The translations under genes were made by a program, and so were the position numbers. A stretch of 64,000 bases of DNA from Streptomyces sp. IMTB 2501 (lineage in GTDB: Bacteria; Actinomycetota; Actinomycetes; Streptomycetales; Streptomycetaceae): the NCBI RefSeq assembly GCF_001953885.1, contig NZ_MQUS01000001.1, positions 775,506 to 839,505 of the forward strand, read 5' to 3'. Shown in pieces: positions 46,551 through 55,897 of this stretch (positions are counted from its first letter, which is position 1; each line of letters begins with the position of its first letter). Below the pieces are notes generated by a model. It was not told the DNA's origin and did no database searches. It saw only the letters and a list, made by a program, of their open reading frames with translations.

Positions 46551-47627
46551 ATGACGACTTCCACTCACGCACCGGTCACGGCCGGAGCGCCGGACGCCCT
46601 CTCCCGCGCGTCCGGATCCGGGGCCGGCAGCGACTTCGCCCGGCTGTCCCGACGTATCGCCGAGGCGGGGCTGCTGAACCGGCGCCCCGGCTACTATGCG
46701 GCACGGCTCGCCCTGGTCATCGGGTTGCTGGCGGCGGGCTGGGGCACCTTCCTCGCCCTTGGCGACACCTGGTGGCAGCTGGCCGTGGCCGCCTTCCTGG
46801 CGTTGATGTCCGGTCAAGTCGCCCTCATAGCCCATGACTTGGCACACCGCCAGGTCTTCCGGCGCGGCCGGCCGAGCGAGACCTGGGGCCGCCTCTTCGG
46901 GAACCTCGGGATCGGCATGAGCTACGGCTGGTGGATGAACAAGCACACCCGCCACCACGCCAACCCCAACCACGAGGAACTCGACCCGGATGTCGCCCCG
47001 GACATCCTGGTGTGGTCCACCGACCAGGCCCGCAACAGCCGTGGTCTGGCCCGCCTCATCGGCGGCCACCAGGCGTGGCTGTTCTTCCCGCTGCTGACGC
47101 TGGAGGGCTTCAACCTGCACGTCGCGAGCGTCCGGGCGCTGCGCCAGCCGGCCATGAAGCACCGGCTGCTGGAAGGCGGTCTGCTCTTCCTCCACCTCGC
47201 GGCCTACCTCTCCGCGCTGTTCCTGGTGCTCTCGCCCGGCAAGGCGGTCGCGTTCCTCGCCGTGCACCAGTGCCTGTTCGGTGTCTACCTCGGCTGCACC
47301 TTCGCACCGAACCACAAGGGCATGCCCACGTTCACCGGTGACGAACGGCCCGACTTCCTGCGCCGTCAGGTCCTCACCTCCCGCAACGTACGCGGCGGCC
47401 TCCTCACCGACGTGATGCTCGGCGGGCTCAACTACCAGATCGAGCATCACCTGTTCCCGAGCATGCCCACGCCCCATCTGCGGCGCGCGCAGGTCATCGT
47501 GCGCGCGTACTGCGCGGAGATCGGCGTGCCGTACCACGAGACCGGACTGATCCGGTCGTACCGCGAGGCTCTCACCCATATGCACCGGGTGGGAGAACCG
47601 ATCAGGCGGCAGCGCAAGGCATCCTGA
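46551..47627 (+). CDS. Acyl-lipid/fatty acid desaturase
   Basis: The 358-residue membrane protein has the three histidine boxes of the desaturase family: HDLAHRQVF (near residue 93), KHTRHHANPNH (about 125-135), and QIEHHLFPSMP (about 297-307). Two pairs of hydrophobic helices lie before the first and between the second and third boxes. There is no cytochrome b5 domain. The enzyme inserts a double bond into a lipid acyl chain using a di-iron centre and a separate electron donor. The position of desaturation cannot be told. The frameshifted TauE gene converges on it. Confidence 0.94.
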   Translation: MTTSTHAPVTAGAPDALSRASGSGAGSDFARLSRRIAEAGLLNRRPGYYAARLALVIGLLAAGWGTFLALGDTWWQLAVAAFLALMSGQVALIAHDLAHRQVFRRGRPSETWGRLFGNLGIGMSYGWWMNKHTRHHANPNHEELDPDVAPDILVWSTDQARNSRGLARLIGGHQAWLFFPLLTLEGFNLHVASVRALRQPAMKHRLLEGGLLFLHLAAYLSALFLVLSPGKAVAFLAVHQCLFGVYLGCTFAPNHKGMPTFTGDERPDFLRRQVLTSRNVRGGLLTDVMLGGLNYQIEHHLFPSMPTPHLRRAQVIVRAYCAEIGVPYHETGLIRSYREALTHMHRVGEPIRRQRKAS

Positions 47628-47663
47628 CGGCGGCCCCGGGGTCACGTGGCGGGGACATCCGTC

Positions 47664-48216
47664 TCAACCCGCGAGCAGCATCGCGACCTCCACGACGCCG
47701 AGCAGCGCGAGATACGACCAGGCGTAGGCGCGGTCCGGCATCCGGGGCGGGCGGCGCCGCAGCACCGCGATCACGGGCAGGGTGCCCAGGAGCAGCGCCC
47801 CGGCGGCGCGGAGGTCGACCAGGCCGACCGGATGCAGGTGTGTGTGGGCCGGGACGGGGTCCGTGCCGGTCAGGGACGGTGGGGTGGCGGGAGAGCGCGA
47901 TCGCGAGGGTGAGAGGGTTGGCGAGCGCGGTCGCCGCACGCATCGGGTGCCCTGCGCGTCGTAGCGCGGGAACGGTCATGGCACTGCCGCCGACACCGAG
48001 GAAGGCCGCCACCGCACCGATCGGTGCGCCGAGGACGGCGGGCAGGCGACAGGGCACCTCACGGGTCTCTTCCCTGGGTGCCTCGCCGCTCTCCCGGACC
48101 CGTCCGCGCGGACGCAGAAGTCCGGGGCGCAGCAGCAGATCGACGATGCTGAGAGCGACGTACGCGACGGACGTGCCGCGGGGTGACGGCTCGAGGAACA
48201 CCCCGCTGTCTGCTCC
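47664..48216 (-). pseudogene. Frameshifted TauE/SafE-type sulfite exporter remnant
   Basis: One frame reads RGTSVAYVALSIVDLLLRPG, then AVLGAPIGAVAAFLGVGGSAM, then RAATALANPLTLAIAL. Near 47895 the coding frame changes, and the other frame continues as TGTDPVPAHTHLHPVGLVDL, then AAGALLLGTLPVIAVLRRRP, and ends VVEVAMLLAG at 47664. Together they are the second half of a TauE/SafE permease. The first half, with its GGLLGMGGG-type motif, is absent. The gene is frameshifted and probably 5'-truncated. Confidence 0.75.
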
Positions 48217-48660
48217 GTAATCAGCAACCGCACAAGGCGCGCACATCTCAATCAGCAGCCAGGGTGCCCCGAAGGGCGCGGCGGCCACTCGCTCCGAGCC
48301 ACATTTTGGCAAGCCGCCGTGAGCCACAACCCGCCCTCCCGGGCATCGAACAACTTACGGAGCCGTCCTGATCCCGGCGACCACCCGACACCGGGTCCGC
48401 ATGCTGGGAGTGAGCACCCGAAGCCTCTACATCGAGCCGGGCGCCGTGCCCTGGTGGCCCGCCACCTGCATGGTCGTGGGCGTTCGAACTGCCTGCACCG
48501 GCATGGCCGGAGGCCCGGCGTCGCCGTAGGCCTCGACTCCCGCCCGATTCTGGATGACCTCTTACCGCTGTCTTCACGGCCGCAAGTGGTCCGCTGCGTA
48601 CGGTTGCCGTCATGGTGGCCGTCGACTGTGACGGCCTTCGAACAGGTGTGAGGGAAGCGG
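48217..48660. other. Gap without a recognisable gene
   Basis: No supported gene is seen. A short plus-strand frame (about 48410-48530: STRSLYIEPGAVPWWPATC) has plausible codon use but no recognised family, start or ribosome-binding site. The region probably contains further remnants of the decayed TauE neighbourhood. Confidence 0.4.
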
Positions 48661-49545
48661 ATGACGGCTGGTCGGCGTGCGGTGCTCGCTGCCATGGCGG
48701 GAGGGCTGCTCGCCGGTTGCGCGGGCCCGAAGAACGACGGCAGCGCGTCCGCCCCGTCCGGTTCGCCCGGCACGGGCGTGGACTCGGCGGTCCCGTCCAC
48801 GCCCAGCGCCGCGCCCTCGGCCACACGGCCGCTCGTCACCCGCGAGGAGATCGTGGCCCGCTACAGGCGGAGTGTGCCGCACACCTGGGGCTTCGACGCC
48901 CCGGGCGTGGTGCACTCGCTGCCGGGGACGACCCGCGACATCGCGCTGACCTTCGACGCGTGCGGCGGCCCCGGCGGCAGCGGTTACGACCAGGCGCTCC
49001 TCGACTTCCTCCGCGCGCGGCACATCCCGGCGACGCTGTTCATCAATTCCCGCTGGATCGACGCCAACCCGGCCGTGTTCCACCGGCTGGCCACCGATCC
49101 GCTCTTCGAGATCGCCAACCACGGCACCCGGCACCGCCCCCTGTCGGTCACCGGCCGCTCCGCGTACGGCATCCCCGGCACCCGCAGCGCGGGCGAGGTG
49201 TACGACGAGATCGCCGGCAACCAGGCGAAGCTGACCGGTCTGCTGGGCGCCCCGCCGCGCTTCTTCCGGTCCGGTACGGCCTACTGCGACGACGTCGCGG
49301 CGCGCATCGTCAGGGACCTCGGGGAACGCTTCGTCAGCTTCTCGGTCAATGGTGACGGCGGCGCCACCTTCACCGCCGAGCAGGTCCACACCACCGTCGC
49401 CTCCGCTCGGGCCGGTTCCATCGTCCTGTGCCATATGAACCACCCCCATGGCGGCACCGCCCGGGGCATCGCGAGGGCCGTCCCCCACCTGCTCGCCGCC
49501 GGCCACCGCTTCGTCCGCCTCTCGGACGGTCTGCAGCGCGCCTGA
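48661..49545 (+). CDS. Polysaccharide deacetylase lipoprotein
   Basis: The 294-residue protein has a lipoprotein signal with lipobox LLAGC (Cys at residue 20), possibly with a twin-arginine-like GRR start. A Ser/Pro-rich linker is followed by a NodB domain (about 92-285). ALTFDACGG contains the TFD motif (with D-A-C in place of the second Asp), HGTRHRP the zinc ligands, and FFRSGTAYCDD the catalytic-base region. It is predicted to deacetylate surface polysaccharide or peptidoglycan sugars. The altered TFDAC motif makes the activity less certain. Confidence 0.88.
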   Translation: MTAGRRAVLAAMAGGLLAGCAGPKNDGSASAPSGSPGTGVDSAVPSTPSAAPSATRPLVTREEIVARYRRSVPHTWGFDAPGVVHSLPGTTRDIALTFDACGGPGGSGYDQALLDFLRARHIPATLFINSRWIDANPAVFHRLATDPLFEIANHGTRHRPLSVTGRSAYGIPGTRSAGEVYDEIAGNQAKLTGLLGAPPRFFRSGTAYCDDVAARIVRDLGERFVSFSVNGDGGATFTAEQVHTTVASARAGSIVLCHMNHPHGGTARGIARAVPHLLAAGHRFVRLSDGLQRA

Positions 49546-49678
49546 ACGCCTCCCTGCGGCGGCACATGCCCAGCCGCCGCCCCATTCTCGGCCTCGGCAT
49601 TTGTGCCGCACCACTCGTCACCGCGTCCGCCTCGGAGAACAATGTGTCCCAGAGGCAGACCGGCCGCCGGGAGGCGTC

Positions 49679-51130
49679 ATGAGCACATCAGCGGAGCCAC
49701 GGGTGACCGGTCTGGAGATCCGGTCCATCGACTACGTCCCCCTGGACGAGCGGCACGGCAAACTCTGGCACCTGGGCCCGCTCTGGTTCATGTCCAACGC
49801 CCAGATCGCGACCCTGGCCGTGGGGCTGATCAGCATCACCGAGGGCGGCAATCTGATCTGGTCCCTGCTGGCCATCGTCGCCGGCACCGTCCTCGGCACC
49901 TTCTTCATGGCCTTCCACTCGGCACAGGGACCCCAGCTGGGCCTGCCGCAGATGATCCAGTCGCGCCCCCAGTTCGGTTACGTCGGCGCCCTCCTGGTGT
50001 GGCTCTTCGCCTATGTGCAGTACGCGGGGTTCAACGTCTTCAACAGCATCCTCGCCGCCGACTCCCTGCACACCACCCTGCACGGCAGCGTCAAGCTGTG
50101 GGTGGTCGTGGTGACCGTGGTCGCGCTGGTCATCGCGCTGGTGGGCTACGACATCATCCACAAGGCCGAGCGGATCCTGACGTACACCTTTCTGGTCATC
50201 TTCGGCGTCTTCACCGTCGGTGTCCTCGTCACCCTGCACTATCCGGCGGGCTCCTTCGACCTCGGCGCCTTCAAGTGGACCCCGTTCCTCGCCCAGTTCG
50301 GCGTGGTCGCCGGCTATCAGATCAGCTGGGCCATCTACGTCTCCGACTACTCCCGCTATCTCCCGCCCGATGTGACGGTCCGCAAGACGTTCTACTGGAC
50401 GTACTTCGGCTCCGCGCTCGGCGGTATCTGGCTGATGGTCCTCGGCACGCTGCTGGCCGCGTGGGCAGGCAAGGACTTCGACACGATCACGTCGATCAAC
50501 GCCGCCGGCGACAAGGTCTTCAGCGGCTTCGGCGCCATCGTGCTGCTCTTCGCCGCCCTGGGCCTGGTGTCCGTCACCGCGCTGAACATGTACGGCGGCT
50601 CGCTGACCCTCATCAGCGGCATCGACTCGTTCAAGCGGGTGCGCCCGACACTGGGCGTACGCCTGGTCACCATCGGTCTGACCGCCGCGCTCTCCCTGGT
50701 CGGCGCACTGGCCGCGACCTCCAACTTCCTTGAGAACTTCAACAACTTCCTGCTGCTGGTGCTGTATCTGTTCATCCCGTGGACCGCGGTGAACCTGATG
50801 GACTACTACGTCGTACGCCGTGGGCACTACGCCATTGCGGAGATCTTCAACCCGCGTGGCATCTACGGCCGTTGGGGCTGGCACGGCATCATCGCCTACC
50901 TGGTCGGCTTCGCCGTCATGATCCCCTTCTTCTCCGTCGGCACCCTGTACGTCGGCCCCGCCGCCAAGGCGCTGGGCGGAGCCGACATCTCCCTGTTCAT
51001 CGGCCTCCCGGTCGCCGCGCTGCTGTACTGGTGGCTGACCCGCTCGATCGACGTGGCGGCCGAGACGCGGGTTGCCCAGGCCGAGGCGGCGGAGCTGGAA
51101 CAGGCGGCCCACGAGCACCGCGAGCCCTGA
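49679..51130 (+). CDS. NCS1 family cytosine/purine-type permease
   Basis: The 483-residue protein starts at ATG 49679. It has about 12 hydrophobic helices. The N-terminal part has IDYVPLDERHGKLWHLGPLW, then FMSNAQIATLAVGL, typical of the cytosine/purine/thiamine/allantoin family. The helix-8 region is YVSDYSRYLPP. Uptake of a nucleobase or similar heterocycle by H+ or Na+ symport is expected. The LysR-DAPAL pair follows, so the substrate might be an amino-group-containing compound, but this is only a context guess. Confidence 0.92.
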   Translation: MSTSAEPRVTGLEIRSIDYVPLDERHGKLWHLGPLWFMSNAQIATLAVGLISITEGGNLIWSLLAIVAGTVLGTFFMAFHSAQGPQLGLPQMIQSRPQFGYVGALLVWLFAYVQYAGFNVFNSILAADSLHTTLHGSVKLWVVVVTVVALVIALVGYDIIHKAERILTYTFLVIFGVFTVGVLVTLHYPAGSFDLGAFKWTPFLAQFGVVAGYQISWAIYVSDYSRYLPPDVTVRKTFYWTYFGSALGGIWLMVLGTLLAAWAGKDFDTITSINAAGDKVFSGFGAIVLLFAALGLVSVTALNMYGGSLTLISGIDSFKRVRPTLGVRLVTIGLTAALSLVGALAATSNFLENFNNFLLLVLYLFIPWTAVNLMDYYVVRRGHYAIAEIFNPRGIYGRWGWHGIIAYLVGFAVMIPFFSVGTLYVGPAAKALGGADISLFIGLPVAALLYWWLTRSIDVAAETRVAQAEAAELEQAAHEHREP

Positions 51131-51151
51131 ACACCAAGAAGGAGCAGGGCT

Positions 51152-52072
51152 CTACGGCAGCGGGGAACGCAGGGCGACCGCACGCCGGAGCGCGTCCCGG
51201 CAGGCGAGGATCGCGGGGTGCCGGCTGCCACCCCGGCGCACGACGGTGAAGATGCGGCGGGTGCGCTGGCCGCGGGGGAGCTGCCGTAGAGCCACGCTGG
51301 CAGGGCGGCCGTCCCAGACCAGGGCGGGAAGGAAGGCGGCGGCGTGCTTCTGCTCGACCAGGCGGAGGTGGAGCAGAAGGTCGGTGGTCTCGAACCGTAC
51401 GTCGGGTTCGAAACCGGCGGTGCGGCACAGGGTCATGGCCCAGTGCCGGGCGGCAGTTCCCTCGGGCTCCATCACCCAGGGATGGTCCGCGAGGGAACGC
51501 AGCACAGCCAACGGGCTCCCGGTGCCGGGCTGTTCGGCAGGCTCGGGCAGCGCGAGCTGCAGGGCGTCGTCGAGCAGGTCCTCCTGCTCCAGTTCGGCCG
51601 GCCGCGGATTGGGGTTGCCCGGGTACTCCTCGGCGAGGACCAGGTCGTAGTCGCGGGCCTGCAGGGCGGGCAGCGCGCGCTCCGGCTCCCGGTGGGTGAC
51701 ATGGACCCGCAGACGGGGGTGGCGCTCGCGCAGCAGGCCCAGCGCGGTCGGCACCAGGGCCAGGGCGGCGGTCTGGAACGACGCGATGCGCAAGGTGCCC
51801 GTCAGATCGGACAGCGATGCGGCGATGTCCGCCTCCGCCCGCTCCAGCCGCTCCAGGACCGCCTCCGTGTGGGCGACGAGGATCTCGGCCTGCTCGGTCA
51901 GCCGCACCCGCCTCCCCACCGGTTCCAGCAGGGGGACGCCGACCTCGGCCTCCAGCTGGGACAACTGCTGGGAGACGGAGGACGGAGCATAGGACAGCGC
52001 CGCGGCGACGGCCGCCAGGGTGCCGCGGTGTTTGAGTTCGCGCAGGAGGCGGAGCCGGTGCAGGTCGAACAT
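51152..52072 (-). CDS. LysR family transcriptional regulator
   Basis: The 306-residue protein has its HTH at residues 3-60 (LHRLRLLRELKHRGTLAAVA, then APSSVSQQLSQLEAEVG) and the effector domain from about residue 90. It is divergent from the PLP enzyme gene at 52185. A LysR-type dyad CATCGG-TTTGT-CCGATG (52110-52126) lies between them. It probably activates the PLP gene and represses itself in response to the enzyme's substrate. Confidence 0.93.
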   Translation of the reverse strand: MFDLHRLRLLRELKHRGTLAAVAAALSYAPSSVSQQLSQLEAEVGVPLLEPVGRRVRLTEQAEILVAHTEAVLERLERAEADIAASLSDLTGTLRIASFQTAALALVPTALGLLRERHPRLRVHVTHREPERALPALQARDYDLVLAEEYPGNPNPRPAELEQEDLLDDALQLALPEPAEQPGTGSPLAVLRSLADHPWVMEPEGTAARHWAMTLCRTAGFEPDVRFETTDLLLHLRLVEQKHAAAFLPALVWDGRPASVALRQLPRGQRTRRIFTVVRRGGSRHPAILACRDALRRAVALRSPLP

Positions 52073-52109
52073 CGCCGGCGCCCCTCCTCCTCGTGCAGAG
52101 CCGTTGATT

Positions 52110-52126
52110 CATCGGTTTGTCCGATG
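52110..52126. promoter_or_regulatory. LysR-type operator dyad
   Basis: CATCGG-TTTGT-CCGATG is a perfect 17-bp dyad containing ATC-N9-GAT and matching the T-N11-A LysR consensus. It is placed between the divergent LysR and PLP-enzyme starts. Confidence 0.65.
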
Positions 52127-52184
52127 TCTATAGGCCGGAAACATCCACTGGACCGATCATAGGCGGGCATCGGACCCTGGTCAT

Positions 52185-53306
52185 GTGCCCGAGAATGCCT
52201 CTGCCCTCCCGACGCCGCCCTGGTCGGTGCGCCCCGGCGCCCGCGCCTGGCGCTGTGTGCCCGCACCCGCCGAGGTGCTGGACTTCCATGCCGCGCTGCC
52301 CGGCTACGCACCCACTCCGCTGATCGAACTTCCCGCATTGGCTGGGGAGTTGGGGGTCGGACGAGTCTTCGTGAAAGACGAGTCGTGCCGTCTGGGTCTG
52401 CCCGCGTTCAAGGCGCTGGGTGTCTCCTGGGCGGTGCACCGCCTGCTCGGGGAGCAGGCGGGGAGCGGCCGGGATCCGGGTTCGGTCACCCTGGTGACCG
52501 CCACCGAGGGCAACCACGGCCGCGCGGTGGCCCGCGTGGCCCGCCTGCGCGGACAGCGTGCGCATGTCTTCGTTCCCCAGGGAGTGCATCCGCGGGCCGT
52601 CGCCGCGATCGTGGGCGAGGGGGCCGAGGTCACCGCCGTACCGGGGTCGTACGACGAGGCTGTGCGGCGTGCGGCCGAGGCGGCCGCCGCGCGGGACACG
52701 GTCCTGGTGCAGGACAGTGCCTGGCCGGGCTATGAACGGATCCCGGGGTGGATCGTCGAGGGGTACTCCACGCTCTGCGCCGAGATCGACGGGCAGTTGG
52801 CGGCCCGGGGGGTGAACGAAGGGCCGGATCTCGTCTCCATCCCGGTGGGCGTCGGCTCACTGGCCCAGGCCGTTGTCACCCACTACCGCAGCCGCGACCG
52901 CGGACGTGCTCCGGCGCTGCTGGCGGTGGAACCGGAGGCCGCGGCCTGTGTCCTCGCCGGCCTCGTCCGGGGCAGGGCCGTCAGCGTGCCGACCGGCGAG
53001 ACCGCCATGGCGGGTCTGAACTGCGGCACCCCGTCGAGCCTCGCCTGGCCCCACCTGCTCGGCGGGCTGGATGCCGCCGTCGCCGTCCCGGACTCCGCCG
53101 GCGCCCGCGCGGCCGCCCGGCTCGCGGCCCTCGGCGTCTCCTCGGGCCCCTGCGGGGCGGCCGCACTCGCCGGCCTTTGCACGGTGCTCGGCGGCACGGG
53201 CGCCGATGAGCGGCGTACGGCACTGGGGCTCGACGCGACCTCGGTCGTCGTGCTGCTGAGCACCGAAGGACCGTCCGCCAACCCCCACCACACCTCCGGT
53301 CAGTGA
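52185..53306 (+). CDS. Diaminopropionate ammonia-lyase-like PLP enzyme
   Basis: The 373-residue protein starts at GTG 52185. It has the fold-type-II PLP motif KDESCRLGLPAFKALG (PLP Lys76), ATEGNHGRAVARVARL and the phosphate-binding SIPVGVGSLAQAV. These are closest to diaminopropionate ammonia-lyases and related threonine-dehydratase-type lyases. It is 373 residues, typical of the family. Substrate is inferred only. It is the likely target of the divergent LysR regulator. Confidence 0.88.
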   Translation: MPENASALPTPPWSVRPGARAWRCVPAPAEVLDFHAALPGYAPTPLIELPALAGELGVGRVFVKDESCRLGLPAFKALGVSWAVHRLLGEQAGSGRDPGSVTLVTATEGNHGRAVARVARLRGQRAHVFVPQGVHPRAVAAIVGEGAEVTAVPGSYDEAVRRAAEAAAARDTVLVQDSAWPGYERIPGWIVEGYSTLCAEIDGQLAARGVNEGPDLVSIPVGVGSLAQAVVTHYRSRDRGRAPALLAVEPEAAACVLAGLVRGRAVSVPTGETAMAGLNCGTPSSLAWPHLLGGLDAAVAVPDSAGARAAARLAALGVSSGPCGAAALAGLCTVLGGTGADERRTALGLDATSVVVLLSTEGPSANPHHTSGQ

Positions 53307-53397
53307 ACAGCCGAAAGATCTCTGAGTTGAACCACCACACCTGTATGCCGTCCCCGCAGGCCACCGGCCCCGTGTCCGCCCAGTTCGCCGGCCCTCT

Positions 53398-53430
53398 CGC
53401 CGGCCTGGTCACCGGCCTGGTCACCGGTCT
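53398..53430 (+). repeat. 12-bp tandem repeat
   Basis: The unit GGCCTGGTCACC is repeated twice with a third partial copy (about 53400-53428) just upstream of the LysE gene. It is probably slippage-derived, and its copy number may vary. Confidence 0.5.
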
Positions 53431-53448
53431 TGAGGGGAGGCCGGCGGC

Positions 53449-54069
53449 ATGCTGACCCACCTCGCGGCCGCGATCGGTGTCCTCGGGCTGCTGACCATCG
53501 TGCCCGGGCCGGACATGGCGGTCGTGACCCGCCGGGCCCTGGTGGCGGGGCCCGCGGACGCCTTCCGGACCATCGCAGGGATCGCGACCGGGCTCCTGCT
53601 CTGGGGCGCGCTGGCCGTGGCCGGGCTCGCGGCCGCGCTCGCCGCGGCACCGGTGGCCTACCTGGTCGTCAAGCTCCTCGGCGCCGGCTACCTGGTCCTT
53701 CTCGGCGTACAGGACCTGCGCCGGCACCGCGCCGCCGCATCCGCCGTGCCGGAGGCCGGCCCGTCCGCCGGCGCCGGAAGCCCCTGCCGGACCGGCCTGA
53801 TCAGCAATGTCCTCAATCCGAAGATCGCCGTCTTCTACACCGGCCTGCTCCCCGCACTGGCCCCGCCCCAACTGCCGGCCGCCTGGGCGATGACCCTCCT
53901 CGTCCTGCTGCACGACGCCCTGACCATCGCCTGGCTGGGCGGCTACACGCTGCTGCTGTCCAGGGCCGGGCCGGTGCTCCAGAAACCAAGGATCCGCGGG
54001 GCGCTCGGCCGCACGACGGGTGTCGTGCTGATCGGCTTCGGCCTTGTCGTGGCGACCACGGCCGGCTGA
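53449..54069 (+). CDS. LysE family translocator
   Basis: The 206-residue protein has six hydrophobic segments and the LysE/RhtB motifs VPGPDMAVVTRRALVAGPAD (residues 18-37) and GLISNVLNPKIAVFYTGLLP. It is expected to export an amino acid or similar compound. It lies 142 bp downstream of the PLP enzyme gene on the same strand, so it may export a substrate or product of that enzyme. The start ATG 53449 follows GGGGAGG. Confidence 0.92.
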   Translation: MLTHLAAAIGVLGLLTIVPGPDMAVVTRRALVAGPADAFRTIAGIATGLLLWGALAVAGLAAALAAAPVAYLVVKLLGAGYLVLLGVQDLRRHRAAASAVPEAGPSAGAGSPCRTGLISNVLNPKIAVFYTGLLPALAPPQLPAAWAMTLLVLLHDALTIAWLGGYTLLLSRAGPVLQKPRIRGALGRTTGVVLIGFGLVVATTAG

Positions 54070-54268
54070 TCCGCCGAGGCAGCGAACGAGCCGGGAAGGG
54101 CCCGGCAAAGAGGCCTAACAAATACGACAAACGGGTACTTTCCGTAAAGGTATACGCAGGCGACACCCCGGGGTGTCGTCAGCCCGCCTCGGGGTTCCGA
54201 CCAGCACGTTCGTGGGCTCGGCGAGCGTCGGCTGCTGGTCCTCTGCTCTGGTCGAAGGGATGCCGGTC

Positions 54269-54934
54269 ATGAACGAGGACACGAGGAGCCTCCACCCGGA
54301 GCAGCCACCCGCGGGAAACCCGCGCCCGGCGGTACGGGGCGACCCTGCCCCGCTGGGCCTGGCTGGCTTCGCCCTGACCACGCTGCTGCTCTCGATCATC
54401 AACACCAACCTGTTGAAGGAGGGCGCCGCCGTCATTCCGGTGCTGGGTCTGGCCGCGTTCTACGGCGGCATCGCCCAGTTCGCCGCAGGCCTCTTCGAAT
54501 TCCGCCGCGGCAACACCTTCGGTGCGACGGCGTTCGTGTCGTTCGCCGCCTTCTGGCTGGCCTACTGGTGGATCGTGCCGCGCCTGGCGCTCGCCGGTGA
54601 CTCGCACAACGCGCTGGGCCTGTTCCTGCTCGGCTGGGCGATCTTCACGGCCTATATGACCATCGCGGCGCTCCGCGTCACCGTCGCCGTGCTGGTGGTG
54701 CTGGCGCTGCTCACGCTCACCTTCCTCTTCCTGGCGATCGGCGCCTTCCAGACGGGGGCGCAGCCGCACGCCATGACCCAGGTGGGCGGGTGGTTCGGCA
54801 TCGCGACGGGACTCGCCGCCTGGTACGCGTCGGCGGCGACCGTCATCAACGAGACACACGCCCGCACCGTGCTCCCCGTGGGCCCGCGCCACCCCGGCAC
54901 GGCCCCGGAGGCGCGAGACGAGCGACCCGCCTGA
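54269..54934 (+). CDS. GPR1/FUN34/YaaH (SatP) family transporter
   Basis: The 221-residue protein has the family motif near residue 26 (GDPAPLGLAGFALTTLLLSI, the NPxPxGLxGF type with Asp for Asn) and six hydrophobic segments. FYGGIAQFAAGLFEFRRGNT and FGATAFVSFAAFWLAYW are also typical. Homologues carry acetate or succinate, or act in ammonium or acetate export. Met 54269 is favoured by spacing from GAAGGG. The neighbouring LysE and DAPAL genes suggest nitrogen or organic-acid handling. Confidence 0.93.
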   Translation: MNEDTRSLHPEQPPAGNPRPAVRGDPAPLGLAGFALTTLLLSIINTNLLKEGAAVIPVLGLAAFYGGIAQFAAGLFEFRRGNTFGATAFVSFAAFWLAYWWIVPRLALAGDSHNALGLFLLGWAIFTAYMTIAALRVTVAVLVVLALLTLTFLFLAIGAFQTGAQPHAMTQVGGWFGIATGLAAWYASAATVINETHARTVLPVGPRHPGTAPEARDERPA

Positions 54935-55030
54935 GGCAGGGCCCGGCGGCGGGCCCACGTCGGCAGTCCCCCCTCAGGCCGACGTGGTCTCGCCCGCCCC
55001 GGCAGACGTACAGCCGGGACAATCCAAGTC

Positions 55031-55768
55031 ATGAACGACGACATGGATGACGCTCGGCACCGGCTGGCCAGGATCGAGCGGTTGTTGGAGAGCGGTGAGC
55101 GCGAGCTGGTTCCGGCCTGGCGTCAGGCGACCCGGGGTGAGCCGCGCTGGACGGTGACGGCGGTGATCCTGGTGGCCGTAGCCCTGCAAACGATCCTGCC
55201 GCACCGGCTTGTCCTCCTCCATCCCTCCTGGGCTCTGCCCGCACTGGAGCTGGCGCTGCTGGCCGCACTGGTCGCGGGCAGTCCCCGGCGGGTGGAGCCC
55301 CGTACCCGGCTGCTGCGGTACCTGGGCCTGACCCTGGCCGGTGTCATCAGCGTGGCGAACGGCTGGGCGGCGGCCCGGCTGGTCGGTGATCTGGTGAGCG
55401 GGAGAGGCGGAGACAGCGCGGTCCCACTGCTGCTGACCGGCGGGGTCATCTGGCTGACGAACGTCATCGTGTTCGCCCTGTGGTACTGGGAGTGGGACCG
55501 CGGCGGCCCCATGGCCCGGGTCCGCGGACAACACCAGTACGCCGACTTCCTCTTCGTACAGATGCAGAGCCCGGAGCTCGCCCCATCGGACTGGGAACCG
55601 GCCTTCCCGGACTACCTCTACCTCTCCTTCACCAACGCCACCGCCTTCAGCCCGACCGACGTCATGCCCCTGTCCCGGTGGTCGAAGATGCTGATGATGC
55701 TGCAGTCCTCGGTGTCCCTGGTGACCGTGGTCCTCGTCGTCGCCCGGGCGGTCAACATCCTGAAGTGA
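55031..55768 (+). CDS. Membrane protein, DUF1345-like
   Basis: The 245-residue protein begins with an acidic coiled segment (MDDARHRLARIERLLESGE). About five hydrophobic helices follow, with a conserved-looking C-terminal part DYLYLSFTNATAFSPTDVMP and a final helix VSLVTVVLVVARAVNIL. This resembles DUF1345 membrane proteins with the YFSFTxxTTxxxSD-type motif also seen in ion-channel pores. The function is unknown. It is 129 bp upstream of the kinase genes on the same strand. Confidence 0.75.
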   Translation: MNDDMDDARHRLARIERLLESGERELVPAWRQATRGEPRWTVTAVILVAVALQTILPHRLVLLHPSWALPALELALLAALVAGSPRRVEPRTRLLRYLGLTLAGVISVANGWAAARLVGDLVSGRGGDSAVPLLLTGGVIWLTNVIVFALWYWEWDRGGPMARVRGQHQYADFLFVQMQSPELAPSDWEPAFPDYLYLSFTNATAFSPTDVMPLSRWSKMLMMLQSSVSLVTVVLVVARAVNILK

Positions 55769-55897
55769 CTGAGGCGGCTCCCGCAGAAGCCTCGCCACTG
55801 ACGTACCCGTGTGGCGGACTGCACCCGAACTCGCCTGCCAGTAGCCTGAATTGACGGCGAAGCGGCCGAGGGGGCCGGCCCTGCGGGGAAGGGACGT

